Positions 48,150 through 61,051 of a stretch of DNA of 64,000 bases are shown here, in pieces. The notes below the pieces were generated by a model. That model ran no database searches and was not told where the DNA came from. It worked only from the letters and a program-made list of their open reading frames with translations. The translations under genes were made by a program, and so were the position numbers. The stretch comes from Delphinapterus leucas (lineage: Eukaryota; Chordata; Mammalia; Artiodactyla; Monodontidae), in NCBI RefSeq assembly GCF_002288925.2, contig NW_022097993.1, positions 13,332,615-13,396,614 of the forward strand. Reading direction: 5' to 3'. Each line of letters opens with the position of its first letter. Position 1 is the first letter of the stretch.

Positions 48150-49012
48150 TTTGCACGCCTCTGTTATGAATATGTCAATGAAAAAAATGTTGCCTGTCAT
48201 ATCAGTAAACAAAGGAGGTTGCAGCCATCAAGCCATCGCATTACAGCTGTCCATGACAGTGAGCCCTGAGGGAACTCAAGATAGAAACAGGATGCTCACC
48301 ATCAAGCAGTCAACTGCTGCAGCCACCCCTAGCGATGCACCCTGAGGAGACTCAGGATGAGAAAACACAGGATACTGGCCCCAGATAGCTTAGGTGCATG
48401 TCAAAGGAATGATTTCAGTGAGCCCAGACTTTTGCATTTTCCCATACATAGAAAAGCACTAAATTCATTCATTTGAGTTGTCTGATTTTCTTTTTTATTT
48501 CTTTTTCTTTAAACTTTATATTAGAGTATAGTTGATTTACAATGTTGTGTTAGTTTCAGGTGTGCAGCAAAGTGATTAATTTATACATATACATGTTTCC
48601 ATTCTTTTTCAGGTTCTTTTCTCATATAGGTCATTACAGAGAACTGAGTGGTATTCCCTGTGCTACACCGTAGGTCCTTGTTGATCATTTATTTTATAGA
48701 TAGTACTGTGTATCTTTTAATCCCAAACTCCTAATTTATCCCTCCCCCACCACGTTTCCCCTTTGGGAACCATAAGTTTGTTTTCAAAGTCTGTGAGTCT
48801 GTTTCTGTATTAAGAGTAATATTTTGATGTTCCAACTACCCGGTCTTTGTTGCAAAAACTCCTGTATATTCTGGCTTCTCCCTGACCTCTTTGGGGTGGT
48901 CCCTCAGAGCCATCTGAGAGGTTGCGTCCTGGCCTTGAGTCCTCAGTTTTACCTGCCAAATAAAACATAATTCTCAACTTTTAGGTCGTGCAATTTTTTT
49001 CGGCCATCAAAT
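48150..49012 (+). mobile_element. Retroviral-type solo LTR, split by an L1
   Basis: Left part: AAAAAATGTTGCCTGTCATA, TCAGTAAACAAAGGAGGTTG, GACTTTTGCATTTTCCCATA and CATAGAAAAGCACTAAATTC. Right part (from about 48816): GATGTTCCAACTACCCGGTC, CTTTGTTGCAAAAACTCCTG, a polyadenylation signal in CCAAATAAAACATAATTCTC, and a U5-like end (CTTTTAGGTCGTGCAATTTT, then CGGCCATCA). These match a gammaretrovirus-like LTR. No primer-binding site or gag sequence follows, so it is a solo LTR, the remnant of LTR-LTR recombination. The left boundary is uncertain. It contains no coding sequence. Confidence 0.65.
48490..48815 (-). mobile_element. L1 3' end fragment inside the LTR
   Basis: Inverted L1 3' UTR: T-rich start, then GAGTATAGTTGATTTACAAT, TGTTGTGTTAGTTTCAGGTG, CATATAGGTCATTACAGAGA and CTTTGGGAACCATAAGTTTG. 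LTR sequence resumes after it at GATGTTCCAACT. The TSD is not clear because both edges are T-rich. Confidence 0.82.
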
Positions 49013-49024
49013 AAGTGGTATTTA

Positions 49025-49245
49025 TGAAGGGGTTAGGTGCCTGGACACTGTTTCTTAGGCTGTCTAAGTTTGAATTCCAACTCTGCCTTTTAATTGCTAT
49101 GTAACTTTGCACAAATAACCTAAATATTTCATGCTTCACCACTGTCATCTATAAAGTAATGATGATTATAGTACTTCCTATGACATAGATCCTGGGGCAC
49201 AATAGTTATGAACTATTTGTACAATGTGTAAGAACCCATTGGGAC
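49025..49245 (+). repeat. MIR SINE
   Basis: TTTGAATTCCAACTCTGCCT, TGCTATGTAACTTTGCACAA, CTTCACCACTGTCATCTATA and AAGTAATGATGATTATAGTA follow the MIR order (CGAATCCCGGCTCTGCC, TGTGACCTTGGGCAAG, TCATCTGTAAAATGGGGATA). Confidence 0.8.
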
Positions 49246-52200
49246 TGTTTTCCTCTATTTCATTGTATGATTATTCTCTATTTTGATAAATCAACTTATT
49301 TTTTAAGGACAGAATTGTCTGTTTTGGTCACTGAAAATGGAGATTTCTTTTGTGGAACTGGAATATGTACAGAGGATATATCTCTTTAGTTAGCTTTTTT
49401 ATTTTCTTTTAAGAGTAAAATGAATTACATTAATCATTTGCTTCAGGAGGAGGCCGATGAAGATCGCAGATAATACAATGCATGTGTGCTACTCAGGACT
49501 GAAACACAGCTTAAACCAGAGCAAAGGGGTGGGAAGAGGAGATATAGCAAGAGGATGGAATATTTTGATTGTCTGGCTTGGGTGCTAGGCTCAGTTCTGG
49601 GGAGAGCAGTAAGCTAGGGAATGAGAAGAGGTAAGATAAAGTTCATCTCACAAAAACACCCTACTGAGTAGGATTCCCATGCAACCTAATCTAATTCATC
49701 CCCAACGGAATGGAATCTAGATAGAAAAAATGCATTTCCATTAGATTCACCCCATAGTAGTCCACAAACATTTTCTTCTCATACATACACTTTAAAAAAA
49801 TGCCAGTTCTAACATAATGCAGCTACTTCCACATAATAATTCTCCCTTAAAGTTGACAACCCAAAGTCTTTTTCAATGTCTGCACCCAGTTCCAAGGTCA
49901 GAATTCTTGGGCGATCTAATTCTTCTTCAGTCTGGATACTGCCCCTAACACATTAATAACATGCAGCTACATGAGAAATCTAAATAGTCCAAAAATATTA
50001 AGTCCAAAATGAAGTAAGTAGAATGGGATAAACAAATAAACACTTTCATATGAAAAATGAGAGAAGAACAAATAACATGCAGTGGCCTTTGAGCTACAGC
50101 ACATATGGCTCCTGATGGACCAGAACCAGAAGCCATTGTTTCATGGCAGTTGAGTCAATTTCTTGGTCACCTTGGCTCTATGTCCTCTTGCAGGATGTCC
50201 CCTGTCTATTTTCCTCCTTGGCTACAGCTGAGAAGATTATTGGATTAGTCCCAATTTTAGAGCAGCACTGCTTTGGTAGACAACTTCCTTTTAGTATAAA
50301 CTCAGATGTTTGAATTGCTTTAGGCATTGAAAGGATGCTAGGGATAAAGTTTCTCTGACAAAGTAATACCCTTAATATCTCAGCTGACATTGATTTCACT
50401 GCTCCCTGCTTTCTCCCTGGACTGGTAACTAGTGTCCAAGCTTGCTGAGTCTCATCTTAAATCTGGATTTCGTTCTGGTAGTTTCTCTCTCTTAGCAATC
50501 TATCCCATTGTTTCATTCTGGGGCAGTGGGCCACCAATCTGTCCCTGACCTCTTGACTGCATGAAAGTGAATGATTCTTGACAATGGGATTTCTCTTTTC
50601 TTTTTCAGATTGGAAGTACACAACAGGTGTTTGGGTCTGGCCCTGTCTTTACAATTTTGACATTTTGCTCAGTGTGGATTTTTTTTTTTGTTTTGGTAAT
50701 AATTTTGATTTATTAAAATATTATTTGTCTTGATTACCAAAGTTTTTTAGTGCCTTCTTATATCATCCAAATATATCCAGATTTCATTGAGCAGAAGTGT
50801 TTCCCCCAAGAGTGACAAAATTATGGGAGCAATTCTGGTTAGCATAGCTTGGATCATGTGTCCTTCTCTAAAATGGTCACTATGGCCAAGAATACAGGGT
50901 AGCTTGATTGATAGCATTCTCTGATTGGCCAGTTTTGGGTCACATACTTACCCAGAGGCAGGGATTGTGAAGAGGGTGAGTCCTACTGTGAACACAAGGG
51001 CTGAGTAGAATTATAATGCTATGATCAAGGGGTGGTTCCTCAAAGATGGAATTCCTAGAAGACAAAGACTGGTCCATTTTAATGCAACACATAGGCTTGG
51101 GTAGGGGAGAGGCAGTAAGGTTACATCCTGAAACTCTGAGGGAGGGGGCCAAAAGAGGTGAGGTAACCAAATGAGGAAACAGGTCTAACCTTCACTATTT
51201 ATGCTCAGCTGCTCCCAGGGACTGCTCTGGTCTTCCTGGGAGAAACACAAACACTGTCAGCCAGAACATCCTTTCTCTCACCTTGGTTGGCTCAGCTTAG
51301 AGATATGCCTGGGCTTCCTTTTTTAGGATGGCAACTTTCTCCCTGCTGTTAAGCAATCCCAAAAGAGTGTGTGAAATGCATGCTATTTGTGTTGAGGAGG
51401 GTGGAGGAGATGGGAACATGAAAGACTCTTCTCTCCCACCATGCTCAGAAATTAGGAGACAACAGCAGAAATGCATGGCACAGATATGTTTTCACAGACT
51501 AAATTGTCCTTTGCAGTTTTCAGTGATCAAAAACAGTGACCTCTGATATGTTCTTGGCATTACCTTAAAATTCTTAAAAGCCTTCTTGCTGTTCAAAGTA
51601 CTTTGCCTGCAAATAATATGAATCAATAATTTTGAAACATTAGCTAGAGAAAATTCTGGGCAAGCACTGAGCAAAACTGTGTGAAATGACTTTTCTTCTG
51701 CAGATTTTCACCAAGCACTTTCATTTCCTTCAACATGTATGAGTACATTTAGTACGGAAATGAAGCCAATGTTTAAGTGGTTATATAAGTTGGCCTCCTC
51801 CTGGATGTGGGGCAACAAGCATCTGACTCCACCAGACAACTCCAGTGAGAGCTGTTTCTTCTCCAGATGGGTTTAATTACTCCTCTTTTGGTAAGTTGTA
51901 AATCTTGAGTTTGTGGACACCTCTACATGATTTGAGTGTTTCTTGAACCCTTTGAAAAGGAAGCAATATTATTAATATATCTTGGTATGTATATTTGTCT
52001 CAAGAGAGGGCTTATGTAATTTTATAGAATATTGTGGAATAAATCCAAGAAAGTCTAATAACCACTGATTTAGAGGAAATCTATTCTAAGATATTTATGT
52101 AGCACATTAGGGAAGATTCTTGAATCCCCACTCTTTGATGCATCAAATGAAAATATGAAGAGCCCTTACCTAAATTTTCTCACAAGATAACACACTTTGT

Positions 52201-53868
52201 CTGATGTAATATTTCTATACCCACCTTCAGAGTGTTGTGATCAGGAAATGGATATCTCCTTACCTATAATTCCACTATTTAAGAAATGAGTCCAACTAGC
52301 AATAAAGAAATATAGAATTGTGACATTTCTCCAGTCTTCTAACTATATTTGCACAACTCTGTGGAGTGTTGTGGCCACTGAAGAGATTTCAGCTCTCATC
52401 CACCACGAATAACTATACTGTGGTATTTCCCTCATTCAAAAGGACTGGAGCTGCGTAGGGTCACAGCCATGTTCTCCCCATTCCTGGAAGGAGAGTGGAT
52501 AAAGCTCAGGTTAGTCTCTGCTCAAAGAGTTGCCCAGAGCGGATGATATTGGAATTTGAGTGCTATGCAATTTCTTCACTGGATATCTAACATATGGTAT
52601 ATGCTGCAAGGTGTGAAATAATTGAAGTTTTAATGAACAGTTTATAGTTGAGTTTCCAAGGACCCCAGGCATTTAGAGATGGCTGGTCTGTGAGCTACCC
52701 ATGAATGAAAATGACTCCAGGTAACTGAACATAACTCACTCTACAGATGTGTGTATTATACAGTCAAATAATGAAATGATAGCCTCACAGAATGCTGATT
52801 GTATTTGACAAGCCATTCCTTGTAATTGTTGCTGAAATAAAGAAACTGACATACAGAATTTGCCCACAGCTTCATCATGGATGTGGTCAGATATGGTATT
52901 TGGGAAGAAAATAATATATTATTGAAAGTGAAAGTGTCTCCTTTAGAAGTACTCTGAATGTCACTGCCTCATATCTTCTGAACAAAAAAGCCGCTGTGTT
53001 CAATGTACACAATAGCAACTGATTCATTTCATGGGTAAAAAATCAGCAACCAAGGCAGTTTATTAAACAGGAAAGTCTGAAAAATTTCACACTCTCAAAA
53101 ATACAATCAAATATAAGTTATGTTCTCCATTGTATCTACTGTATAAACAATTTATGAATGCTAGTTGCTTAATTTACACAGCATCGAAAAATATTTCCAT
53201 GAATATATTAAAAAATGAATGAAAATAAGTGGTAAACCCAGGGCTAACAGTTTACTATACACACTACATTTTTATAACCATCTGTTAATTCTCCTTTGTC
53301 TCACAGCTCCTCAGCTAACTAGAGTATACTGTTAACCAAGCTATCCCAATTCCTAACCATGTTTATAAACAGGCATCTATTGTGTTTCCTGTACAAAGAA
53401 AAGGTTCTGTGGGAGTCTGGGAGTTAGTCTAGTGTCTCCACCCCTGCCAATCACTGAACCCACTTCCAATGAAGAAGCAAGCTCCTGGGCCTTGACGAGA
53501 CAGAAAATGAAAATGCACTTTACAGAGTTGCTCCATAAATAGAACTTAAAATGTGTACAGTCGATGAATTTAGTCAAGGATAAAAAAGAAATATTTAGGA
53601 GTGTGTAAGCATCACTGGGGCAGATTAGTTATTTTCTCATGAGACAGCTCAGAGGACAACAGATAACACATTCCCTAATTTCAAGAAATATTTGCTAATA
53701 TCATAAGGTCAGCTTACAACACAAATTTAATCTCTCTCTTTAGTCTGTTTTTGATGCCCTTTCATTATAAGCATGATCATAATCATCATTATTATTGATG
53801 ATTTTGGAAACATTTGCTGCATGTGCAAAATCAATCATTGGTTGTTTATTTAGTGTTTTTCATTAAAA
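49246..53868. other. Long stretch without genes; possible old repeat at 50800-51180
   Basis: Between 50800 and 51180 words such as AATGGTCACTATGGCCAAGA, TCTCTGATTGGCCAGTTTTG and GATCAAGGGGTGGTTCCTCA resemble a dispersed repeat that I cannot name. The rest shows no coding, RNA or repeat signal. All open frames are under 80 codons and lack known motifs. Confidence 0.4.
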
Positions 53869-53962
53869 GGTCTCCCTCTCTCCCTTTCCTTCCTGCCTTC
53901 TCTCTTCCTTCCCTCCCTTGATCCCTCCTTCCCTCCTTCCTTCCTTCTTTCCTTTCTCATTA
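53869..53962. repeat. Pyrimidine-rich (CCTT)n tract
   Basis: About 90 bases are almost pure C/T on the plus strand with irregular CCTT and CTTC units, interrupted by short G/A words. It is a typical decayed microsatellite. Confidence 0.85.
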
Positions 53963-54029
53963 ATAATTAGAATCATTCTTATTTTATCCTAGACATGTAG
54001 GATCCCTATCACCACTACCTCTATTTTTG

Positions 54030-54125
54030 CCTTTGTTACATCATTGCGTTGTTAATTTCCCTGAACTTCAGTGTCCTGATCTGTAACATGGAGATGATCA
54101 ACTCTGAAGCATGAAATGGTTGACA
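54030..54125 (+). repeat. Possible MIR fragment
   Basis: TTCCCTGAACTTCAGTGTCC followed by TGATCTGTAACATGGAGATG matches the MIR core CTGTGCCTCAGTTTCC and CATCTGTAAAATGGGGATAA. It is short and diverged. Confidence 0.55.
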
Positions 54126-56265
54126 GTCATAGATGGACCACGTGCAGGGGTCCTAGTCCAGTTCATAGTGGGTGCTCTCCTTCCTTTCCCCCATCAAGGT
54201 GTCCTGGTGAAATGTCTAATGCTCACTCTTTCATATCAAAGCCCTCCAGCGCAGAACTCTGGTCTGGGCAATGTCCCATAGCTCAACATTTGCCTAATAT
54301 CAACCTTTGTTTGTCACTTAACCCATTCCCTGAGGGCTCTGGTCACATCTAAGAGATGAGGGTATTGGTATAAAAGGAATATAAATCAGCAGCTGTTTGG
54401 ATGTACAACTCTTCTAGATAAGAAATTTTAACACTCAACTTCAGTGAGCAAAGTCTTACCCTAAAGAAGTAAAGTTGACAGGAGATATTTCAGATGACCT
54501 AGCAGGTTTGTGCAAGATAATTTTGCTTTATTAGGTCTTTCCATCCCCTTTAAATGCTGTCATGTACAAGCTATCTATGTGCATTGTAAATCCTGGTCCA
54601 CAGTATGGTATGTGCAAAACAACAAAATAGAATTTTCTCCATTACTGCTTTCGTTTAAATAATGAGAGTATTTCACATATCTTATTATTGGCTTCATGTG
54701 ACTTTTTACATAACTTCGAACAAGGCATTTATTTATGTGATGTTAGATATTTAATGCAAAAACTCACTAGTTTTTCCAATATCATCGCAGGTATTTTTTT
54801 TCTCTGCTTAAAATGTATGTCACATCTAAGAAGGTGGGGCAGGGAAAAGACTCAGAAATAGAGCTGAGTTAGGAGAATGGTGCAAAGCACAAATGCAGAA
54901 ATATGAAAACACTTACAGAACTACAACGGCCAGGGCTATTTTCTTCATTGAGAACATGATTAGCTGAGGTTCTCCAGAACTTGATGGCAGGTGAAGCAGA
55001 GCAGGCTAGTTTTATCCCCTAAAAGACAGGAGAAATAATAAGAATGGATTTTTTCATCTCTACTTGAATATAAAGGCAAAGAAACATAAATTTTCTTGGC
55101 AATGTCCCTTCTCCCACACTTCACCTACTCCTTTACTAAAACACCTCAAATGTGTGATAAAATGAGACACAGACATTTACTTTCCCAAATAACAACTTTG
55201 GAACTTTTATCTTTCCCTGCACGAGCATAGTGTTGGGAAATACCCTTTAACTAATGTTCTAACAAAAGACCTCCAACGTAACGGTGGTGTTAGTTCCCAG
55301 AGCGTATGGTGGGTAGGGCCAGTGGGATGAACATAAACTTGGGAAATATTTTTGGACCACTGAAAATAAATGAAATAAAATCTGTTTCATATGCTTTGCA
55401 CCCATTTAAAAATGTAAAACTTTGTCTCTAGACAGCAAATAAAATATGAAAAGAACTATAAACTCTATGTTATGAAGGGAACTATGACTGCCACATTTAA
55501 CTATCTGCCTGGGCCTACACCATTTTTTTCATCACACTTTATTTTGTTTTTCTAGATGTCCTAATTCCAATCCAGCATTCACTGTTTTACTCAACTCTTA
55601 GATTTGAGGCCTAGTTAATATGACCTTGCCTTAAATTCAGTAATTAATCTTGGATGTTTTCCCAAGAGATAAGGTACACTGATTATATTACATGGCTCAG
55701 CAGTTATGTAATGGTTTTTGAAATATACAGACAGGAAAGCAATTTAGTCCAATGTATCTGACATTTGATCCATGTCCACTGGTTCAACAGTATTGATTGT
55801 TTACAGCTGGTATCCATTCTTTGGTCTAATTAAATTTTGACACTCACCCTTGTTTGTAGATACTGGAAAATATACGAGTGATTTTATTCTTTTTAATTTA
55901 AATAAATATTATCTTCCAAGGTCTCTGAAATTAACCTTTGACCAGATGAATATCCCCAGATAGATAACATGATTATTTTAACCTAGTCTACTACAGCCTG
56001 GACACGTTCAGACATTTTTTCTTAAGTTATCCATGGGGGGATAACTTAATAGCACAAGTTTAAGCAGCCAAGCACAGCTAGCTAACTAATATAATAAATG
56101 TAAATATGATAATATGGAATTATATTTTTTATAATTATAAAAAATTATAATTTTTTCAAAATTATACACAGTTTATCTAACTAATGGATCTAATGTTTTC
56201 TCCCTATCTGTAGCTATATCCATCTATGTGTATCACTGTTAAAGAAGTACTTTGAATAGGAAAGC
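54126..56265. other. AT-rich DNA without genes; palindrome at its right part
   Basis: No gene or repeat consensus is visible. Two overlapping perfect A/T palindromes lie at 56125-56156. Confidence 0.45.
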
Positions 56266-56281
56266 AGTATCTTCTAAATTA

Positions 56282-56945
56282 AAAAAAAATATTGAAGTAT
56301 AGTTGATTTACAATGCTGTGTTAATTTCTACACTACAGCAAAATGATTCAATTATACATGTTTACATTCTTTTTCATATTCTTTTCCATTATGGTTTATC
56401 ACAGGATATTGAATATAGTTCCCTGTGTTATTCAGTAGGACCTTGTTGTTTATCCATTAGAATGGATATAATAGTTTGCATCTGCGAATCTCAAACTCCC
56501 AATTCATCCCTCCCCTGATCCCTTTTCCCCCTTGGCAACCACAAGTCTGTACTCTATGTTTGTGAGTCTGTTTCTGTTTCACAGATGAGTTCATTTGTGT
56601 CATATTTTAGATTCTACATATAGGTGATATCATATGGTATCTGTCTGTCTCTTTCTGACTTATTCCACTTAGTATTATAATCTCTGTTCCATCCATGTTG
56701 CTGCAAATGGCATTATTTCATTCTTTTTTATGGCTGAGTAATATTCCATTGCATATATGTACCACATCTTATTCATCCATTTATCTGTCTATGGACACTT
56801 AGGTTCTTTCCATTTCCTGGCTATTGAGAATAGTGCTGCTATAAACATAAGGGTGCATGTATTTTTCTGAGTTAGAGTTTTGTCTGGATATATGCCCAGG
56901 AGTGGGATTGCTGGATCATATGGCAGCTCTATTTTTAGTTTTTTG
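56282..56945 (-). mobile_element. 5'-truncated L1 with TSD
   Basis: It contains the inverted 3' end (TATTGAAGTATAGTTGATTT), the 3' UTR, then the ORF2 C-terminal region (TGGCTGAGTAATATTCCATT, CCTGGCTATTGAGAATAGTG). The 16-base duplication AGTATYTTCTAAATTA lies at 56266-56281 and 56946-56961 with one mismatch. Confidence 0.9.
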
Positions 56946-56961
56946 AGTATTTTCTAAATTA

Positions 56962-57169
56962 CCTGTGATACTACGTGGAGACTAAGGGAATTTTTTCATA
57001 TTATCTGAGGTACCATTTTGGCTTTTTATTCTCCATAGTAATATTTTCATTTCACAGAATGGTTGTCTGTTGAGCAAAATGTGACTTTTATAAACTGTTA
57101 TTATAATACTCAATGTGTATTTCTAGCACCTGGATATTAATAAAGCTCACTAGTTATTAGAGTATGGGT
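56962..57169. other. Short AT-rich spacer
   Basis: Nothing recognised. Confidence 0.4.
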
Positions 57170-57295
57170 CAATCTCCTTCACTAGACTCCTTGAAAGGTC
57201 TGCTAATTATTGCATCTTCAGCATCTTCAATCCTCGTACAAGCTCATAGCAGGTATGACGTAGATGCTTATTCACTGGATGAACGAATGCATGGC
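57170..57295 (+). repeat. L2 LINE 3' end
   Basis: AGACTCCTTGAAAGGTCTGC, GCATCTTCAATCCTCG-like text, CATAGCAGGTATGACGTAGA and TTCACTGGATGAACGAATGC correspond to the L2 tail (AAGCTCCTTGAGGGCAGG through CATAGTAGGCGCTCAATAAA and GAATGAATGAATG). Confidence 0.65.
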
Positions 57296-58169
57296 TTTAG
57301 TGACTGAAGCCTCACTTACAATTTGCAGGGTTAGATCTGTGACCTCTCTCTACAGATCTATTCAGAACTGCCAGCATGGACACTATTGCTGAATTAATTG
57401 ACTCTAATGGGTGCTTGATGTTTAACCAGGATTTAACAGTTTGAACAACCTGTGACTGTAAAGATGGTACATTTAAAAATATTTTTTTCCAGCATTTATA
57501 ATAAGAAAAAATTACCATGTCCTATTGATGATTTAAAATAATTTATAAAATTAGACACTCAAAAAAGGTTTTTGGAGGCACAAAAAGATTGCATTTACTT
57601 TTACCAAAGTGTTTATTAACATGATTGAGCAGTCAATTAGTCCAAAGGCTTTAGAGCATCTTTTGAGTCCCTAAATGATGCATTAACCTGCTTGATTATG
57701 TCATAGGATTGGATTCAGAAAGACTGAAGAGTACTCACAAAATTAATTTTAAAAAACACAAGGAAGAATTGGCAGGACACTGCAAAATTGCAGTACTTAC
57801 TAAACAGCAAAAAGAGCAATCAGCAACGATTAAACTCAGGGGAAAATAATGATAAAGTGCAGCCTTTCTTGCTGGAGAGAATTTTTTTTGCATAATCCAT
57901 ATTTATTGGCCTCTTTCAAATGTCACTGATCTGTTGAGGCTTAATATCTCTGTTTTTTCTCTTTTCTTTGCCCCTAATTAGAACCATCTTTACCTTACCA
58001 TAACCACTGCAATCTATTAATTCTCAGACCACAGAAATGTAGTAGCAATGTGTCCTGCAACAGAACTTACATACTACAGAGACACGGCGATGACCACCTT
58101 GGAGAATCTACTTCCCAAGAAGTGAATCAGAGGACAGTTCCATGCTGCTGCTAAACATATAACACATAT
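57296..58169. other. AT-rich DNA without recognised features
   Basis: Nothing coding or repetitive is recognised. Confidence 0.45.
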
Positions 58170-58320
58170 GTTACAAAACATAACTGGGTTGACTCCCAGC
58201 TCTGCCACTTACTAGTTTGAGATCTTGGCCAAATCACTTAAATTGTAGAGACCTTAGTCTCCTTGTCAATGAAATGAGGCCAACATGTCTACTGCTTAGA
58301 GATGTTTTAATAAAAGTTTA
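58170..58320 (+). repeat. MIR SINE fragment
   Basis: GGTTGACTCCCAGCTCTGCC, ACTTACTAGTTTGAGATCTT and GGCCAAATCACTTAAATTGT match the MIR segment that includes GGCTCTGCCACTTACTAGCT and GGGCAAGTTACTTAACCT. The 3' part follows with diverged text. Confidence 0.85.
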
Positions 58321-59154
58321 ACAAAATTGAAAGATTAACTGACTAGAATTCAAGATTCTCATTATTTTGTGCTCTCCTGGCCATCTGGACCTGACACAGA
58401 ACCTCTAGGTCCTTTGAAAATTCTGAGACTAGCTTTGAGCTCAGTTAACAGACCACAATCATTACTCAGGTTCTGAAGACAAGGTTGAAAAATCACTTGT
58501 AGTGTTGCATGGGAACTAGACCCTGAAAATATCTATGAATTTCAAATTAAATCTTCTGTCATATTAGAATCTAATTGTCTAAATCTAATTGTCTAAACTA
58601 ATTCTTTTGAATTTGGTCTTTCCTCTCTTCATTTTTTTTTCAGCGTTTCCCTTAAAGGAATCAACTTACTTTCATACCAAAAGGGTTCTGAAAAATATTT
58701 CGGAAGGTAAAGCATATCTTTCCAAAAAGATCCTGACACAACTAAGGAGCAGTGCTGTCAAGTGATTGCTTAAAATCGTCGTTAGTCAACTGAGGTGTGA
58801 AAAACAGAATTTAGAACCAAAAAATCAGATGAAGGTTGTGATAGAATGCATTGAATTGAGCATTGTGTGAAAGTCAAATTCATGATAGATGCAAACCACT
58901 ACACTCTCATATTTTCAGGAACTTATAAGCCCCAAGTTATCTTCGACTCATTCACATCTTAATGAGGCCCAGCTTTGCCTTTTTTGAGATCTTGTTTGGT
59001 TGTTAATGTCTTTTCCATCATTCCTTTCCTTCTTTTCTTCACAATTCCAGTCTTAGTTTGGGTTCTTATCACTTCATATCTAGATTAACAAACACCTCTT
59101 ACTTACCACCTGTGTCTAAAGATTTGTTTTCCAAAATTATGCTTTTCTCCCTGA
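58321..59154. other. AT-rich DNA without recognised features
   Basis: Nothing coding or repetitive is recognised. Confidence 0.45.
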
Positions 59155-59300
59155 GAGGCAGTATAACATTCATTTGCAGTCCTGGACCTTGGCATCAGGA
59201 TTGTCTGGGTTTGCATCTTGGATTTGCTAGGGACTTTGGGATCTTGGGTAAATTGATTAACCCAGTTTAGTCTGGGATTCTTCTTAGATTTGCCTCATGA
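59155..59300 (+). repeat. MIR SINE fragment
   Basis: AGGCAGTATAACATTCATTT, CTGGACCTTGGCATCAGGAT, CTGGGTTTGCATCTTGGATT and TGGGTAAATTGATTAACCCA follow the MIR head and core (AGTATAGCATAGTGG, GCCTGGGTTCGAATCCC, GGGCAAGTTACTTAACC). Confidence 0.75.
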
Positions 59301-60156
59301 AGTTAACATCTTTTTGTCTTAAATCATCAGTGCTTGGATAAGGGATTACCCACTTTCATAAAAATAGACCTTAATGTTTTCAACTTTAAAAAATGAACAA
59401 ATTAAAAAAGAATTCTCTCCCTTGATCTCTCATCTCTCCTCCAGTTGCTTCCTCATTTCTCTGCTCCTATTTATACAATCCCTAGAAAGGTGACTTGTAC
59501 TTGTCTCCTTTTCTTCACCTCCCATCCCTCCACACAGCACTCCACCTAGGTTCTCTGCCACCATTAGTCTTTGAAAAGTGCTTTCATGCTCCTAAGCAAT
59601 TTTTATCCTTTTCTCATAGTTGACATCCCTCCCCTTCTCTCATTTCCCTTCCTGTTTCTAGGCATTCTCATTTGTCTCTTCACTTTACCTAATGTCTATA
59701 CGCTGATGCCTCCAAAATTAGAATTCACCACTTAGTCAACAAATTGTGTACTCATTATATTCACCATCTCAAATTTTACATAACCAAATGGAATGTTTAT
59801 TTTTAATCCTCTGAAACCTCAAGTCTTTTCCATTTCAATTAACAGTTACTACCAGCCACTTACTGGCCTGAGCAAAATACAAAACAAAACAAACAAACAA
59901 GCAAAAGCAAGTCATTCTTAACTCTTCATACTTACCTCGAATTTCTGAACATTGTCCACACTATAGGCCTGGTAATGTAGACTTTAGAGTTGTTTGATTT
60001 AGGCATCCTGGGATAACATCACTTTTAAGCCTAAAGGGGTGGCCCATGAGTGTACAATATGAGTGTAGGTCCATGAGTGTAGTCAGATGAGATTAATATT
60101 TAAATTGCTATTTCTTTTGGTAGTTCTACTTGATTATTAACTTATAGTAATCTGAT

Positions 60157-60300
60157 GTGGAATAGGGAGGGTGGGAGGGAGACACAAGAGGGAGGGGATA
60201 TAGGGATATATGTATACATACAGCTGATTCACTTTGTTATAAAGCAGAAACTAACACACAATTGTAAAGCAATTATACTCCAATAAAGATGTTAAAAAAA
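60157..60300 (+). mobile_element. Very short L1 3' end
   Basis: GGGAGGGTGGGAGGGAGACA-like start, then GATTCACTTTGTTATAAAGC, AGAAACTAACACACAATTGT and AATTATACTCCAATAAAGAT with a short A-tail: the same 3' end that appears inverted at 8450-8510 and 32615-32680. A short flanking repeat, AATCTGAT, lies at 60149-60156 and 60299-60306. Confidence 0.85.
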
Positions 60301-60529
60301 TCTGATATACTGCACATCTGATGCCTCTGATAGGATTCAGTCTCACTGACTTTACCTCCAAAATATATATCCAAGTTTTCTCCTCTTAGGTCCACCGCCA
60401 CACCCTGCCCAGGCCACCATGTGTATCCCATAGATGTGACAACCTTCTGCTTGGTTTACCTGCATCTACTCTTGCCTCCTCTGCAGCCCATTCTCTACAC
60501 AGCACACAGAGGGATTTTCTGTAAAGCAG

Positions 60530-60855
60530 TGCTGTGGTTTGAATGTCCAAAATTCATGTTAAAATGCTAAACTTCAAAGGTGATGGTAGTAGGTTGGAGG
60601 TAGCTAGGTCATGAGGGTGGAGCCCTCTCGATGGGATTAGTGCTTTGTTAACAAGTGATCCCACAGAGCTCCCTACCCTCTTCCCTCACGTGAGGATACA
60701 ATGAGAGATCTGTGACTGGGAAGACAGCCCTCACCTGACCATGCTGGTACCATTATCGTGGGCTTCCAGACTCAGACTGTGGGAATAAATTTCTGTTGTT
60801 TATAAGCCACCCACTCTGTGGTGTTTTGATATAACGGTCCAGATGGACTAGAACA
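60530..60855 (+). mobile_element. MaLR LTR (MST/MLT1-type), solo
   Basis: It starts TGCTGTGGTTTGAATGTCCA and ends with GACTAGAACA, the TG...CA form of an LTR. Between these are AATTCATGTTAAAATGCTAA, TCATGAGGGTGGAGCCCTCT, GATGGGATTAGTGCTTTGTT and GGAATAAATTTCTGTTGTTT, all close to the MST/MLT1 consensus. The 5-base duplication RGCAG lies at 60525-60529 and 60856-60860 with one mismatch. It interrupts the L2. Confidence 0.85.
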
Positions 60856-61051
60856 GGCAGTGATCACATCATCTCAATCTGCTGAAAACTCTCCAGTGAC
60901 TCCTACTGTAGTTGGGATATGGTCCAAATTTCCTGTTACTGTCTAGAAGGCACTATTTGATCTGTATATTATCTCTCTCTCCAAATTCACTTTGATCCAT
61001 TCTTTTCCTTAAATACCTTCAGAGACAGTGGTCACTCTTCAGTCTCTAGAG

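Noticed and set aside
48150..49012. A provirus with coding genes near the LTR
   Set aside because: No primer-binding site, gag, pol or env-like sequence is found on either side. Only a solo LTR is supported.
60531..60860. Exon with a polyadenylation signal (GGAATAAATTTCTG)
   Set aside because: The signal is part of the MaLR LTR consensus, which explains the whole segment.
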